Positions 19,174-27,456 of a stretch of DNA of 64,000 bases are shown piece after piece. The stretch's first letter is position 1. Each line of letters begins with the position of its first letter. The translations under genes and the position numbers were made by a program. Source of the stretch: Bradyrhizobium sp. LTSP885. Lineage in GTDB: Bacteria; Pseudomonadota; Alphaproteobacteria; Rhizobiales; Xanthobacteraceae. The notes below the pieces were generated by a model. The model searched no databases, was not told where the DNA came from, and was given only the letters and a program-made list of their open reading frames with translations. Location of the stretch: positions 152,836-216,835 of the forward strand of contig NZ_JYMT01000021.1 in the NCBI RefSeq assembly GCF_000938305.1, in the 5' to 3' direction.

Positions 19174-19923
19174 CTGACTCTTCCGCCAATCCCCCAGCGC
19201 TGCCTGCACCAATGCCAGCGCCGCCACCGCGGCCGTGTCCGCCCGCAGGATCCGCGGTCCGAGCGCGAGCCGGAGGATGTTCGGCTGGCGCGTCAGCAGT
19301 GCGCGCTCCTCCTCGGCAAAGCCGCCTTCCGGGCCGATCAGGACATCGATCCCGGCATTGGCAGCCGTTGCCGCCCGCAAGGCCTGCACGGGATCGGCGA
19401 CCTCGGCGGCCTCGTCGCAGAACACCAGCAGCCGCGCCGGGTCCCGGCTCGCCAGCAAGCGGTCGAGCGGCACAGGATCGGCCACCTCGGCGAGCGAGAT
19501 GATGCCGCATTGCTCGGCCGCCTCGATCACATTTGCGCGCATCCGCTCGCCATTGACCCGCGACACCTGGGTAAACCGCGTCAGCACCGGCTGTAGCCGC
19601 GCGCACCCCATCTCGACCGCCTTCTGCACCATGTAATCAAGCCGGGCATGCTTCAGCGGCGCGAACAGATAGGCGATGTCGGGGAGCAGATCCTGCGCGC
19701 GGGTCTGCGCAGTGATTGCGAGCGTATCGGCCCGCTTGCGGCCGCCGATCTCCGCGCGCCACTCGCCGTCACGGCCGTTGAACACCAGCACGGTGTCGCC
19801 TGCGGCCAGCCGCAGCACGTTGCCGAGATAGTTGCTCTGGTTACGGTCCAGCTCGACCGTCTGGCCGGCGCCCAAGGGCGCGTCGACGAACAGCCGTGGC
19901 GCGCGAAAGTCGAATTCAGGCAT
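19171..19923 (-). CDS. rsmE: 16S rRNA (uracil(1498)-N3)-methyltransferase
   Basis: A 250-residue SPOUT methyltransferase that methylates U1498 of 16S rRNA. The small N-terminal PUA-like part (RLFVDAPLGAGQTVELDRNQSNYLGNVLR) is followed by the knotted catalytic domain with LIGPEGGFAEEERALL near residue 195-210 and LALGPRILRADTAAVAAL near 215-233, the SAM site. Both length and motifs are normal. Its stop codon TAG is part of a dispersed repeat. The gene is divergent from the secreted-protein gene at 20130. Confidence 0.95.
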   Translation of the reverse strand: MPEFDFRAPRLFVDAPLGAGQTVELDRNQSNYLGNVLRLAAGDTVLVFNGRDGEWRAEIGGRKRADTLAITAQTRAQDLLPDIAYLFAPLKHARLDYMVQKAVEMGCARLQPVLTRFTQVSRVNGERMRANVIEAAEQCGIISLAEVADPVPLDRLLASRDPARLLVFCDEAAEVADPVQALRAATAANAGIDVLIGPEGGFAEEERALLTRQPNILRLALGPRILRADTAAVAALALVQAALGDWRKSQ

Positions 19924-20129
19924 ATAATGATCCGTTTTGCCGTTGTTCGTAGCCTAAAGGCTTACAATCCGGGAACAATTTAATGTGGCGACGTGGCTCT
20001 ACGCCGCGCTGTCGCCCAAATCCACGGGTTGTTAAGGCGTCTCAGGAATCGTAAAACGCCCCTCTCATTTCGTTGCTTCGTACGGAAGCCGCCGGGGTTG
20101 CCTGGACCTTTGCCGGAGAACCACCCTCG

Positions 20130-20864
20130 ATGATCCGCCGCCTGCTTGTGCTGACCATTGCCGCGACCGCCCTGTCCGCAGGCCAGGCCGCCGCCCAGAG
20201 CGCATTTCCGGCCCCGTTGCCCGGTCAGGCCGGCACCGCCGCCGATCCTGCGTTTCCACCGGTCAAAGGCGCACCGGCCGCCAAGGCCTCGACCGCCGCT
20301 GCCGCCGACCCCGCGTTTCCGCCGGTCAACGGTGCACCTGCGTCCAGAGTCGGCACGACGCCCTCGGCGTTTCCGACCAACGGTGCCGCGCCCATCGCCG
20401 GCGGCGCCCTCTCGTCGCCGCCGCCTCCGCCAGGACCTGCGGCAGGTGGCCCCGACGAGGCCTGCATGAAAAACTTCGTTCCGCTGCGCGAGGAGACTGA
20501 AAAGCGCGGCAAGGCGATCAAGGCCGCCAGCGATCGGCATGCCGGTCCGGACGAGGCCTGCAAGCTGATCGGCAATTACAGCCAGGCCGAAGTCAAGATG
20601 ATCAAGTATGTCGAGACCAACTCGAGCAAATGCGGGATCCCGCCGCAGATCGGCGACCAGCTCAAGGCCGGTCACAAGAATACGGAAGCTCTGCAGAAGA
20701 AGGTTTGCACCGTCGCGCAGCAGGCGGCGTCGCAGCCGCGCGGGCCGGCAGGTCCGTCGCTGAGCGACGTGCTGGGGTCGTCCGCCGCGTTGCCCGAGGC
20801 GACGGCGACGAAGAAGGGCGGCAGCACCTTCGATACGCTGAACGGCAACGTTCTCACCCGATGA
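20130..20864 (+). CDS. Secreted protein of unknown function with short repeats
   Basis: A 244-residue protein. MIRRLLVLTIAATALSAGQAAAQ is a signal peptide with cleavage after AAA/AQ near residue 22. The following 80 residues are rich in Ala and Pro and contain repeats of the type DPAFPPVKGAPA / DPAFPPVNGAPA. The folded part, about 108-200, has four Cys (DEACMKNF, DEACKLIGNY, SSKCGIPP, KVCTVAQQ), likely two disulfides. The family is unknown. ATG 20130 is chosen for the signal peptide. The ubiA gene starts 25 bases after its stop and is probably cotranscribed. Confidence 0.75.
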   Translation: MIRRLLVLTIAATALSAGQAAAQSAFPAPLPGQAGTAADPAFPPVKGAPAAKASTAAAADPAFPPVNGAPASRVGTTPSAFPTNGAAPIAGGALSSPPPPPGPAAGGPDEACMKNFVPLREETEKRGKAIKAASDRHAGPDEACKLIGNYSQAEVKMIKYVETNSSKCGIPPQIGDQLKAGHKNTEALQKKVCTVAQQAASQPRGPAGPSLSDVLGSSAALPEATATKKGGSTFDTLNGNVLTR

Positions 20865-20889
20865 CCCGTTACCTGATGATCTGTCTGCT

Positions 20890-21822
20890 GTGAGCGACGT
20901 CTCCACCCGCGTTGCCGATTCCACAGGCAACTGGGTCGATACGCACGCGCCGGCATGGTCGCGGCCCTATCTGCGGCTCGCGCGGTTCGATCGCTCGATC
21001 GGATCGTGGCTGTTGCTGATGCCATGCTGGTGGTCGGCGGCACTCGCCGCCGGTGTCGCGCATGACGTCAGGTCGTTGCCGCTGGTCGTCCTGTTGTTCT
21101 TCATCGGTGCCTTCGTGATGCGCGGTGCCGGCTGCACCTGGAACGACATCACCGATCGCGATCTCGATGCCAAGGTCGAGCGCACCCGGTCGCGGCCGAT
21201 CCCGGCCGGGCAGGTGACCGTGATGCAGGCGTTGGCCTTCATGGTCCTGCAGGCATTGCTCGGTCTCGTGGTGCTGCTGCAGTTCAACCGCTTTGCTGTC
21301 CTGACCGGCATCGCATCGCTGGTGATCGTCGCGATCTATCCGTTCATGAAGCGCATCACCTGGTGGCCGCAGGTCGTGCTCGGCCTCGCCTTTTCCTATG
21401 GCGCCCTGATGGGATTTGCGGTGACGCTCGAACGGATCGATGTAACCGCGCTTGCGCTCTATGCCGGATCGATCGCCTGGGTGATCGGCTATGACACCAT
21501 CTATGCCCATCAGGACACCGAGGACGATGCGCTGATCGGCGTCAAATCCACCGCGCGTCTGTTCGGTGCCCGCACCCATCGCGCGCTCGTGGTGTTCTAC
21601 GGCCTTGCGGTGCTGCTGATCGGCGTGGCGTTCGCGCTCGCCGGCGTGCGCTGGCCGGCCTGGACCGGCCTCGCGGCGTTCGCCGTTCAACTGGCCTGGC
21701 AGATCAGGCGGCTCGACATCAGCGATCCCGCGCTCTGCGGGCGCATCTTCTGGTCCAATCGCGTGGCAGGGTTGATCTTGTTTGCAGGCCTTGTGGTCGA
21801 CGCGCTGCTGCGCGCCGCGTGA
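20890..21822 (+). CDS. ubiA: 4-hydroxybenzoate polyprenyltransferase
   Basis: A 310-residue integral membrane prenyltransferase that adds the polyprenyl tail to 4-hydroxybenzoate in ubiquinone synthesis. Both Asp-rich Mg-diphosphate motifs are present: NDITDRDLDAKVERTRSRP near residues 85-103 and DTIYAHQDTEDDALIGVKS near 205-223. About eight hydrophobic segments are visible. The start is GTG at 20890, overlapping the stop of a ten-codon frame (ATG at 20861). A composite palindromic repeat lies 100 bases after the stop. Confidence 0.95.
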   Translation: MSDVSTRVADSTGNWVDTHAPAWSRPYLRLARFDRSIGSWLLLMPCWWSAALAAGVAHDVRSLPLVVLLFFIGAFVMRGAGCTWNDITDRDLDAKVERTRSRPIPAGQVTVMQALAFMVLQALLGLVVLLQFNRFAVLTGIASLVIVAIYPFMKRITWWPQVVLGLAFSYGALMGFAVTLERIDVTALALYAGSIAWVIGYDTIYAHQDTEDDALIGVKSTARLFGARTHRALVVFYGLAVLLIGVAFALAGVRWPAWTGLAAFAVQLAWQIRRLDISDPALCGRIFWSNRVAGLILFAGLVVDALLRAA

Positions 21823-21921
21823 AGATCGTGCGTCAGGTGAGCACGCAGCTCAGGCTCCTTGTTGTACCGGGCTCGTGGGTGCGATCGGCACCCGGCTCAC
21901 GAACCGTGCAACAAATTCTAT

Positions 21922-22043
21922 GTCGTCCCTGCGAAAGCAGGGACCCATAGCCACGAATGCGGATTGGTTTGCAGCGCTGGGGCCACAGCTCACTTCAACA
22001 ACACAACCCTGTGGTTATGGGTCCCTGCTTTCGCAGGGACGAC
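21922..22043. repeat. Composite nested-palindrome element, copy A
   Basis: Outer arms GTCGTCCCTGCGAAAGCAGG...CCAC and GTGG...CCTGCTTTCGCAGGGACGAC are inverted, and each arm is itself a hairpin (GTCCCTGC-GAAA-GCAGGGAC). The middle carries GGGGCCACAGC. Two further copies lie at 36699-36839 and 40217-40346. It sits between the convergent ubiA and DUF6101 genes. Confidence 0.92.
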
Positions 22044-22083
22044 GGCGGTTGTTGGGTCGCAATGCGCGACGAACCGGCGCAGC

Positions 22084-22608
22084 TCAATCCCGCGCGATGA
22101 TCTCGCGCTCGCCCTGATGCACGCTTGCCTCATTGAGGCGAAAGCCGGCGCGGCGGCGGACCAGGAATTTCGGGCGGCGGGCACGGATGGCGTTGCGGCG
22201 GCGGCGGCGCGGGGCCGGTTCGCGTGGCGCTTGCTCGGTCAGTTGCGGAAGACGGAAGATGTCGCTCCACATCTGCCAGGCCTGCGCGAGCTCCTCGGCG
22301 TCGGAGCTGGTGCCGAGTGGAATGGCGAGCGAGGGATCGCGGTGAACCAGCACCAGCATCTGCGCATCGTCGATGCCGCGCACTGCGATGCCGAGGAAAT
22401 CGCTGACGCGAACATTGACGGCCATCCGCATGCCCTTGATGGCACGGCGCAGCACGACGCGTTCGCGATGAAGCTCGATCTGCCGCGTCCCGCCATCCGC
22501 GCGCAAATCCTGCGCATGGAAGCTGAGCGGAAGGGAAAGAGGGTCGAGCCGCAATGCGCAGCTCGACCCGGCGGAATTGATTCCGCTTGTTGGTGTTTGA
22601 CGCCTCAC
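22084..22608 (-). CDS. DUF6101 family protein
   Basis: A 174-residue protein that I assign to DUF6101, a family of unknown function in bradyrhizobia and relatives; this assignment is from memory of the family pattern. It begins with GTG (RRQTPTSGINSAGSS). It has a beta-rich middle (RQIELHRERVVLRRAIKGMRMAVNVRVSDFLGIAVRG) that resembles a PilZ-like barrel in layout. It ends with a strongly basic stretch PRRRRRNAIRARRPKFLVRRRAGF near residues 132-156. No signal peptide or membrane segment is present. Confidence 0.75.
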   Translation of the reverse strand: MRRQTPTSGINSAGSSCALRLDPLSLPLSFHAQDLRADGGTRQIELHRERVVLRRAIKGMRMAVNVRVSDFLGIAVRGIDDAQMLVLVHRDPSLAIPLGTSSDAEELAQAWQMWSDIFRLPQLTEQAPREPAPRRRRRNAIRARRPKFLVRRRAGFRLNEASVHQGEREIIARD

Positions 22609-22894
22609 CGATTTATCTCCCCGCCGGGATTATGTTCCCGGTCGATGCGTGAGACCTTAGCCGAGCGATTTCCGTTTCGGCTTAAAAAGCCTGGTTAACC
22701 CGATCTCACCGGAGCTGTGTCTGCAGGCATGATTGACAAGACGTTGGCCCGCATGATTGACGAAGCCTTGACGTGATGCCGAGAATGTTTGCCAATTGCC
22801 CGAGTAAAGCGCTTGAAATCCTTGTGAATCCGGCACATCTGGTGGGTCTGTCGGCCTCATTCCGCTCCCCCGTCCAATCCGCAGGAATTTGTTC

Positions 22895-24289
22895 GTGAAC
22901 CCTTCACCATCTGCATCGTCGTCGCGACACGGCGATCCCTCCGATCTGTTCGACCAATCCGCCTTAAGCGAGCTCGCGCAGCGCCTGGTCGAAGCCGCCA
23001 GGCGCGCCGGTGCCGATGCGGCTGACGCGGTCGCGGTGCGCGGTGTCTCGCAGGGCGTCGAGGTGCGCGACGGCCGCGTCGAGGAGACCGAGCGGTCGGA
23101 AGGCGACGATGTCGGATTGCGCGTGTTCGTCGGCCAGCGCCAGGCGGTGGTCTCGACCAATGACGTCAGCGGCGACGGGGTCGCCAAGCTCGCCGAGCGG
23201 GCGGTCGCGATGGCGCGCGTGGCGCCCGACGACAAATATGTCGGCCTCGCTGATCCGGCGCTCCATGCGCGTGATTTTCCCGATCTCGATCTGCTCGACC
23301 GTAAGGTTCCCACCACAGCCGAACTGGAGCAGCGCGCCATGGAGGCGGAGGCCGCAGCGCTCGCGGTCAAGGGCGTCAGCAAATCCGGCGGTGCATCGGC
23401 CTCGACCGGGGTAGGCGGCATGGTGCTGGTGACATCGACGGGCTTCCACGGCTCTTATTTGCGGTCTAGCCACGGCATCTCGACGAGCGCGATCTCCGGT
23501 GAGGGGACCGGCATGGAGCGCGACTATGATTTCACCAGCGCGCCGCATGCCTCCGATCTCGATTCACCCTCGTCCGTCGGCCGCAGTGCCGGCGAGCGCG
23601 CGGTGGCGCGGTCCAATCCGCGCAAGGTCGAGACCTGCAAGGTGCCTGTGGTGTTCGATCCGCGGGCTGCGGGATCGATCGTCGGCCATCTGGTCGGCGC
23701 CATCAACGGCGCCTCGATCGCGCGCAAGACCTCTTTCCTGAAGGACCGGCTCGGCGAGCAGCTGTTCTCGAAGGATATCCGCATCATCGACGATCCGTTG
23801 CGCCGGCGCGGCCTGCGTTCGCAGACCTTCGACGCCGAGGGCGTCAAGGTGAAGAAGATTGCGCTGATCGACGAGGGCGTGCTGACGACGTGGGTTCTGG
23901 ACTCCGCGACGGCACGCGAGCTCGGCCTGGTCACGACCGGGCATGCCCATCGCGGCGTGTCCTCTTCGCCGTCGCCGGGAACCTATAATCTGCATCTCGA
24001 GCCCGGCACGGCGACGCCGAAGGAATTGATCTCCGACATCAAGCAGGGATTCTATGTCACCGATCTGATCGGATCCGGGGTCAACGGTGTGACCGGCGAC
24101 TACAGCCGCGGCGCGTCGGGGTTCTGGATCGAGAACGGCGAGATCACCTATCCGGTCAGCGAGGTGACGATCGCGGGCCATTTGCTGCCGATGTTCAAGT
24201 CGCTGGTCGCAGCCAATGACCTGGAATTCCGCTACGGCGTCAACGCGCCGACGTTGCGCATCGAGGGACTGACGCTTGGCGGACGCTGA
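22895..24289 (+). CDS. pmbA: TldD/PmbA family metallopeptidase subunit
   Basis: A 464-residue protein of the PmbA/TldE type, which with TldD processes small peptides and, in enterobacteria, microcin precursors and the CcdA antitoxin. Typical segments include ADAVAVRGVSQGVEVRDGRVEETERSE near 35-60, FDPRAAGSIVGHLVGAINGASIARKTSFL near 255, and the C-terminal GDYSRGASGFWIENGEI near 405. PmbA subunits lack the HExxxH zinc motif carried by TldD, and none is seen here. No tldD gene is in the window. Start GTG 22895 has AGGAA seven bases upstream; TTG 22889 is too close to it. First gene of a run of overlapping genes ending with lpxK. Confidence 0.92.
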   Translation: MNPSPSASSSRHGDPSDLFDQSALSELAQRLVEAARRAGADAADAVAVRGVSQGVEVRDGRVEETERSEGDDVGLRVFVGQRQAVVSTNDVSGDGVAKLAERAVAMARVAPDDKYVGLADPALHARDFPDLDLLDRKVPTTAELEQRAMEAEAAALAVKGVSKSGGASASTGVGGMVLVTSTGFHGSYLRSSHGISTSAISGEGTGMERDYDFTSAPHASDLDSPSSVGRSAGERAVARSNPRKVETCKVPVVFDPRAAGSIVGHLVGAINGASIARKTSFLKDRLGEQLFSKDIRIIDDPLRRRGLRSQTFDAEGVKVKKIALIDEGVLTTWVLDSATARELGLVTTGHAHRGVSSSPSPGTYNLHLEPGTATPKELISDIKQGFYVTDLIGSGVNGVTGDYSRGASGFWIENGEITYPVSEVTIAGHLLPMFKSLVAANDLEFRYGVNAPTLRIEGLTLGGR

Positions 24290-25085
24290 TACGGACGACT
24301 GGACTAAGGCGCGCGACGCCGCTTTGCTGACCAGGTCGGTGCAGGAGGCGGGCCGCCTCGCGCTATCGCTGTTCCGCACCGAGCTGAAGAACTGGATCAA
24401 GGGCGCGTCGTCGCCTGTCTCCGAAGCCGATATCGCGGTCAACGATTTGCTCGAGGCGCGGCTGCGCTCCGCAACGCCGGATTACGGCTGGTTGTCGGAG
24501 GAGAGCGCGGATGACGAGGCGCGGCTTCGCAAGCGGCTGACCTGGATCGTCGATCCGATCGATGGCACCCGCGCCTATCTCGCGGGCCGTGAGGACTGGT
24601 GCGTTAGTGTGGCGCTGGTTGAAAATGCAGTGCCGGTGCTCGCGGCGGTTTATGCGCCCGCGACCGAAGAGTTCTTCTTCGCCGCGCGCGGGCAGGGCGC
24701 CACCCGCAACGACCTCGCCGTGCACGCCACCGCAGGGACCGGTTTCGATTTCCCGCGCATGGCGGGGCCGAAGCCGCTGGTGCAGCGGCTAAGCGACACA
24801 TCGGACGAGATCACGCTGTTCCCGCGGATCGGATCGCTGGCGCTGCGGCTGTGCCGGGTCGCGCAAGGCAGCCTTGACGCCGCCTTTGCCGGCGGGCAAA
24901 GCCGCGACTGGGACCTTGCCGCCGCGAATTTGATCGTGCAGGAAGCGGATGGTAAGATGACTGCGCTCTCGGGGGATGCGATTGAGTACAATCGCCGGGA
25001 GGTGACGCATGGGGTGCTGGTGGCAGCGGGACGCGATCGTCATGCACGCATTGTCGAGCATTTTCGCAACCGTCCATTGCCATGA
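24276..25085 (+). CDS. cysQ: Inositol monophosphatase family protein, probable 3'(2'),5'-bisphosphate nucleotidase
   Basis: A 269-residue Mg-dependent phosphatase. The metal and catalytic motifs are visible: SPVSEADIAVND near 47-58, SEESADD near 73, WIVDPIDGTRAYLAGREDW near 89-107, and RDWDLAAANLIV near 210. In alphaproteobacteria such proteins remove 3'-phosphate from PAP (CysQ) or act on inositol phosphates; this choice is inference. The start is TTG at 24276, inside the end of pmbA (14-base overlap), implying coupled translation. Confidence 0.9.
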   Translation: MADADTDDWTKARDAALLTRSVQEAGRLALSLFRTELKNWIKGASSPVSEADIAVNDLLEARLRSATPDYGWLSEESADDEARLRKRLTWIVDPIDGTRAYLAGREDWCVSVALVENAVPVLAAVYAPATEEFFFAARGQGATRNDLAVHATAGTGFDFPRMAGPKPLVQRLSDTSDEITLFPRIGSLALRLCRVAQGSLDAAFAGGQSRDWDLAAANLIVQEADGKMTALSGDAIEYNRREVTHGVLVAAGRDRHARIVEHFRNRPLP

Positions 25086-25200
25086 GGCCACCCCGATCCG
25101 CGCCGCGCATCCGACTGCTGCGACCAGAACTCTTGCGACCAGAACTGCGAACACCGTGACCCAATTTGCTTGCCGGGCATCTCGTTAGGAAAGATCCATC

Positions 25201-25449
25201 ATGTCAGACAATGCCCAGCCGCAATTGCTCCACCTCGTGATCGGCGGCGAGTTGACCGATCTGGAACACAACACCTTCAAGAATCTCGACGAGGTCGAGA
25301 TCGTCGGTGTGTATCCGAATTATGCGACCGCCTATGCGGCCTGGAAGGCGAAGGCGCAGCAGACCGTCGATAACGCCCAGATGCGCTATTTCGTCGTCCA
25401 CCTCCACCGGTTGCTCGACCCCGAGCAGGATGCAAAGCACTCCCATTGA
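25201..25449 (+). CDS. DUF4170 domain protein
   Basis: An 82-residue cytoplasmic protein that fits DUF4170 throughout its length (LLHLVIGGELTDLEHNTFKNL, then EIVGVYPNYATAYAAWKAKAQQTVDNA, then YFVVHLHRLLDPE). The function is unknown. AGGAAAG lies upstream of the ATG. Its stop overlaps the TTG start of the acyltransferase gene by three bases, and it is regularly found with lipid A genes in this group, so a role in envelope assembly is plausible but inferred. Confidence 0.88.
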   Translation: MSDNAQPQLLHLVIGGELTDLEHNTFKNLDEVEIVGVYPNYATAYAAWKAKAQQTVDNAQMRYFVVHLHRLLDPEQDAKHSH

Positions 25450-26159
25450 AACGCCTGTTTCGCGATTTGCTGCGCAGCCGCGTCGTGCAGCGCGCGCTGG
25501 GTGTGCTTGCGGCCGAGTATTTGCGGCTGGTCTGGCTCACCAACCGATTTGTCTACGACCCGCCGGATGTCTACGCGCAGGTCGAGCCGATGATGCCGGC
25601 GATCTTCGTGTTCTGGCACGGCCAGCACTTCATGACGCCGTTCATCAGGATCAAGGAGAGCTATCGCGCGAAGGTGCTGATCTCCCGCCACCGCGACGGT
25701 GAGTTCAACGCCATCGCGGCCGAGCGGCTCGGCATCGGCACTATCCGCGGTTCCGGCGACCATTCCGGCGCGTTCCATCGCAAGGGCGGCGTCGGCGCCT
25801 TCATGGAGATGGGCCGGGCGCTGGAAGATGGCTGGAACGTCGCGACCACGGCCGACGTGCCGAAGCGAGCGCGGGTGGCTGGTCTTGGGGCCATCATGCT
25901 GGCGCGGGAGACCGGCCGGCCGATCCTGGCGCTTGCGATGGTCACCAGCCGGTTCGTCCGGTTGAAAAACTGGGACTCCACGACCATCAATTTGCCATTC
26001 GGACGCGGCGCAGTGGTAGGTATTGAGCCGGTTCACGTGCCAGCCGATGCCGATGCCGAAACCATGGAAAAGCTTCGGCAGCACGTTGAGTTCCTTCTGA
26101 ACGAGGCGACCCGGCGTGCCTATGCAGCCGTCGGGCGACCGGAGGCAGCGCTTGACTAG
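25446..26159 (+). CDS. DUF374 lysophospholipid acyltransferase-like protein
   Basis: A 237-residue protein of DUF374. The N-terminus is amphipathic or membrane-touching (ALGVLAAEYLRLVWLTNRFVY). The catalytic-like region has FVFWHGQHFMTPFI near 51-64 and ISRHRDGEFNAIAAERLGI near 79-97, with a conserved His-Arg-Asp-Gly-Glu. GIGTIRGSG follows near 95. An epsilonproteobacterial DUF374 member, LpxJ, is a secondary lipid A acyltransferase. The placement directly before waaA and lpxK supports a similar job here, though this is inference. TTG start at 25446 overlaps the DUF4170 stop (TTGA). Confidence 0.87.
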   Translation: MKRLFRDLLRSRVVQRALGVLAAEYLRLVWLTNRFVYDPPDVYAQVEPMMPAIFVFWHGQHFMTPFIRIKESYRAKVLISRHRDGEFNAIAAERLGIGTIRGSGDHSGAFHRKGGVGAFMEMGRALEDGWNVATTADVPKRARVAGLGAIMLARETGRPILALAMVTSRFVRLKNWDSTTINLPFGRGAVVGIEPVHVPADADAETMEKLRQHVEFLLNEATRRAYAAVGRPEAALD

Positions 26160-27456
26160 CTCGCTCCCGATGACGTTGCGCGTCTACCGCAAGCTGTCGT
26201 TCGCGATGGTGCCGCTGGCGCCTGCCTTGATCAAGCGACGGCTTAAGCTCGGCAAGGAAGATCCCGAACGGGTCGGCGAGCGGCGCGGCATGAGCGACGA
26301 TGTCCGGCCGCATGGTCCGCTGGTCTGGATTCACGGCGCGAGCGTCGGCGAGGTGCTGGCGGCCGCAGCGCTGATCGAACGCTTGCGCGCGCTTAATTTG
26401 CGCATTCTCGTCACCTCCGGCACGGTGACTTCGGCGGCGATCGTTGCCAAACGTTTCCCGCCCGACGTCATCCATCAATACGTGCCGTACGACTCGCCGC
26501 GCTATGTCGCGCGGTTCCTCGATCACTGGCAGCCATCGCTGGCGCTGTTCATCGAGTCCGATTTGTGGCCGAACCTGATCCTGTCGAGTGCCGCGCGGCG
26601 GCTGCCGATGGTGCTGATCAATGGGAGGATGTCGCAGCGCTCGTTCCCGCGCTGGCGCCGGGTCTCCAACACGATCTCCGCGCTGCTCGGACGCTTCGAG
26701 CTGTGCCTCGCGCAGTCGAATACCGATGGCGAGCGCTTTGCCACGCTCGGCGGCCGCAACGTTATCACCACGGGCAATCTCAAGCTTGACGTCGCGGCGC
26801 CGCCCGCGGATCCAGCCAAGCTGGGGCGGCTGATGTCGGTGACGCGCGGCCGCCCGATCGTGGTTGCGGCGTCCACCCATCCGGGCGAGGAAGAGATCCT
26901 GATCGAGACGCACAAGACGCTCTCGGGGTTCTTCCCAGGATTGCTGACCGTGATCGTGCCGCGCCATGCCGATCGCGGCGAAGCGGTCGCGCGGCTGGTG
27001 ACGGACGCCGGGTTGCGCCCCGGCCTGCGCTCGCACGAGGACCTGCCGGTCGCGACCACAGACATCTATGTCGCCGACACCATGGGTGAGCTCGGCCTGT
27101 TTTACCGGCTGGCCCCGATCGTGTTCATGGGCGGCTCGCTGGTCGAGCATGGCGGACAAAATCCGATCGAGGCGGTGAAGCTCGGCGCCGCGATCGTGCA
27201 TGGTCCGCATGTCTTCAATTTCACCGACGTCTATGACGCGCTCGATCGGGCCGCCGGCGCCAGGCGCGCCGATGGCCAGGAAGCGCTGGTCAAGCAGCTC
27301 GGCCAGTTCCTCGCCGATCCTGCGGCGCGTGCGGCATCGCTGGCGGCGTCGGAACGTGTCGTCGAGCAGCTCGGCGGTGCGCTGGAGCGCACGCTTGCGG
27401 CACTGGAGCCCTATCTGTTGCAGTTGCGGCTCGAGATGGGAGCCGCCAATGCGTGA
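26152..27456 (+). CDS. waaA: 3-deoxy-D-manno-octulosonic acid (Kdo) transferase
   Basis: A 434-residue inner-membrane GT-B glycosyltransferase that adds Kdo to lipid IVA. The N-terminal anchor is VYRKLSFAMVPLAPALIKRRLK. WIHGASVGEVLAAAALIERLR (about 58-78) carries the family's catalytic Glu. Later segments IESDLWPNLI near 137, VVAASTHPGEEEIL near 245 and GGQNPIEAVKLG near 335 are standard. Start TTG 26152 is chosen because GGAGG lies six bases upstream at 26141-26145; it overlaps the acyltransferase stop. ATG 26170 is the alternative. Confidence 0.95.
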   Translation: MTSSLPMTLRVYRKLSFAMVPLAPALIKRRLKLGKEDPERVGERRGMSDDVRPHGPLVWIHGASVGEVLAAAALIERLRALNLRILVTSGTVTSAAIVAKRFPPDVIHQYVPYDSPRYVARFLDHWQPSLALFIESDLWPNLILSSAARRLPMVLINGRMSQRSFPRWRRVSNTISALLGRFELCLAQSNTDGERFATLGGRNVITTGNLKLDVAAPPADPAKLGRLMSVTRGRPIVVAASTHPGEEEILIETHKTLSGFFPGLLTVIVPRHADRGEAVARLVTDAGLRPGLRSHEDLPVATTDIYVADTMGELGLFYRLAPIVFMGGSLVEHGGQNPIEAVKLGAAIVHGPHVFNFTDVYDALDRAAGARRADGQEALVKQLGQFLADPAARAASLAASERVVEQLGGALERTLAALEPYLLQLRLEMGAANA

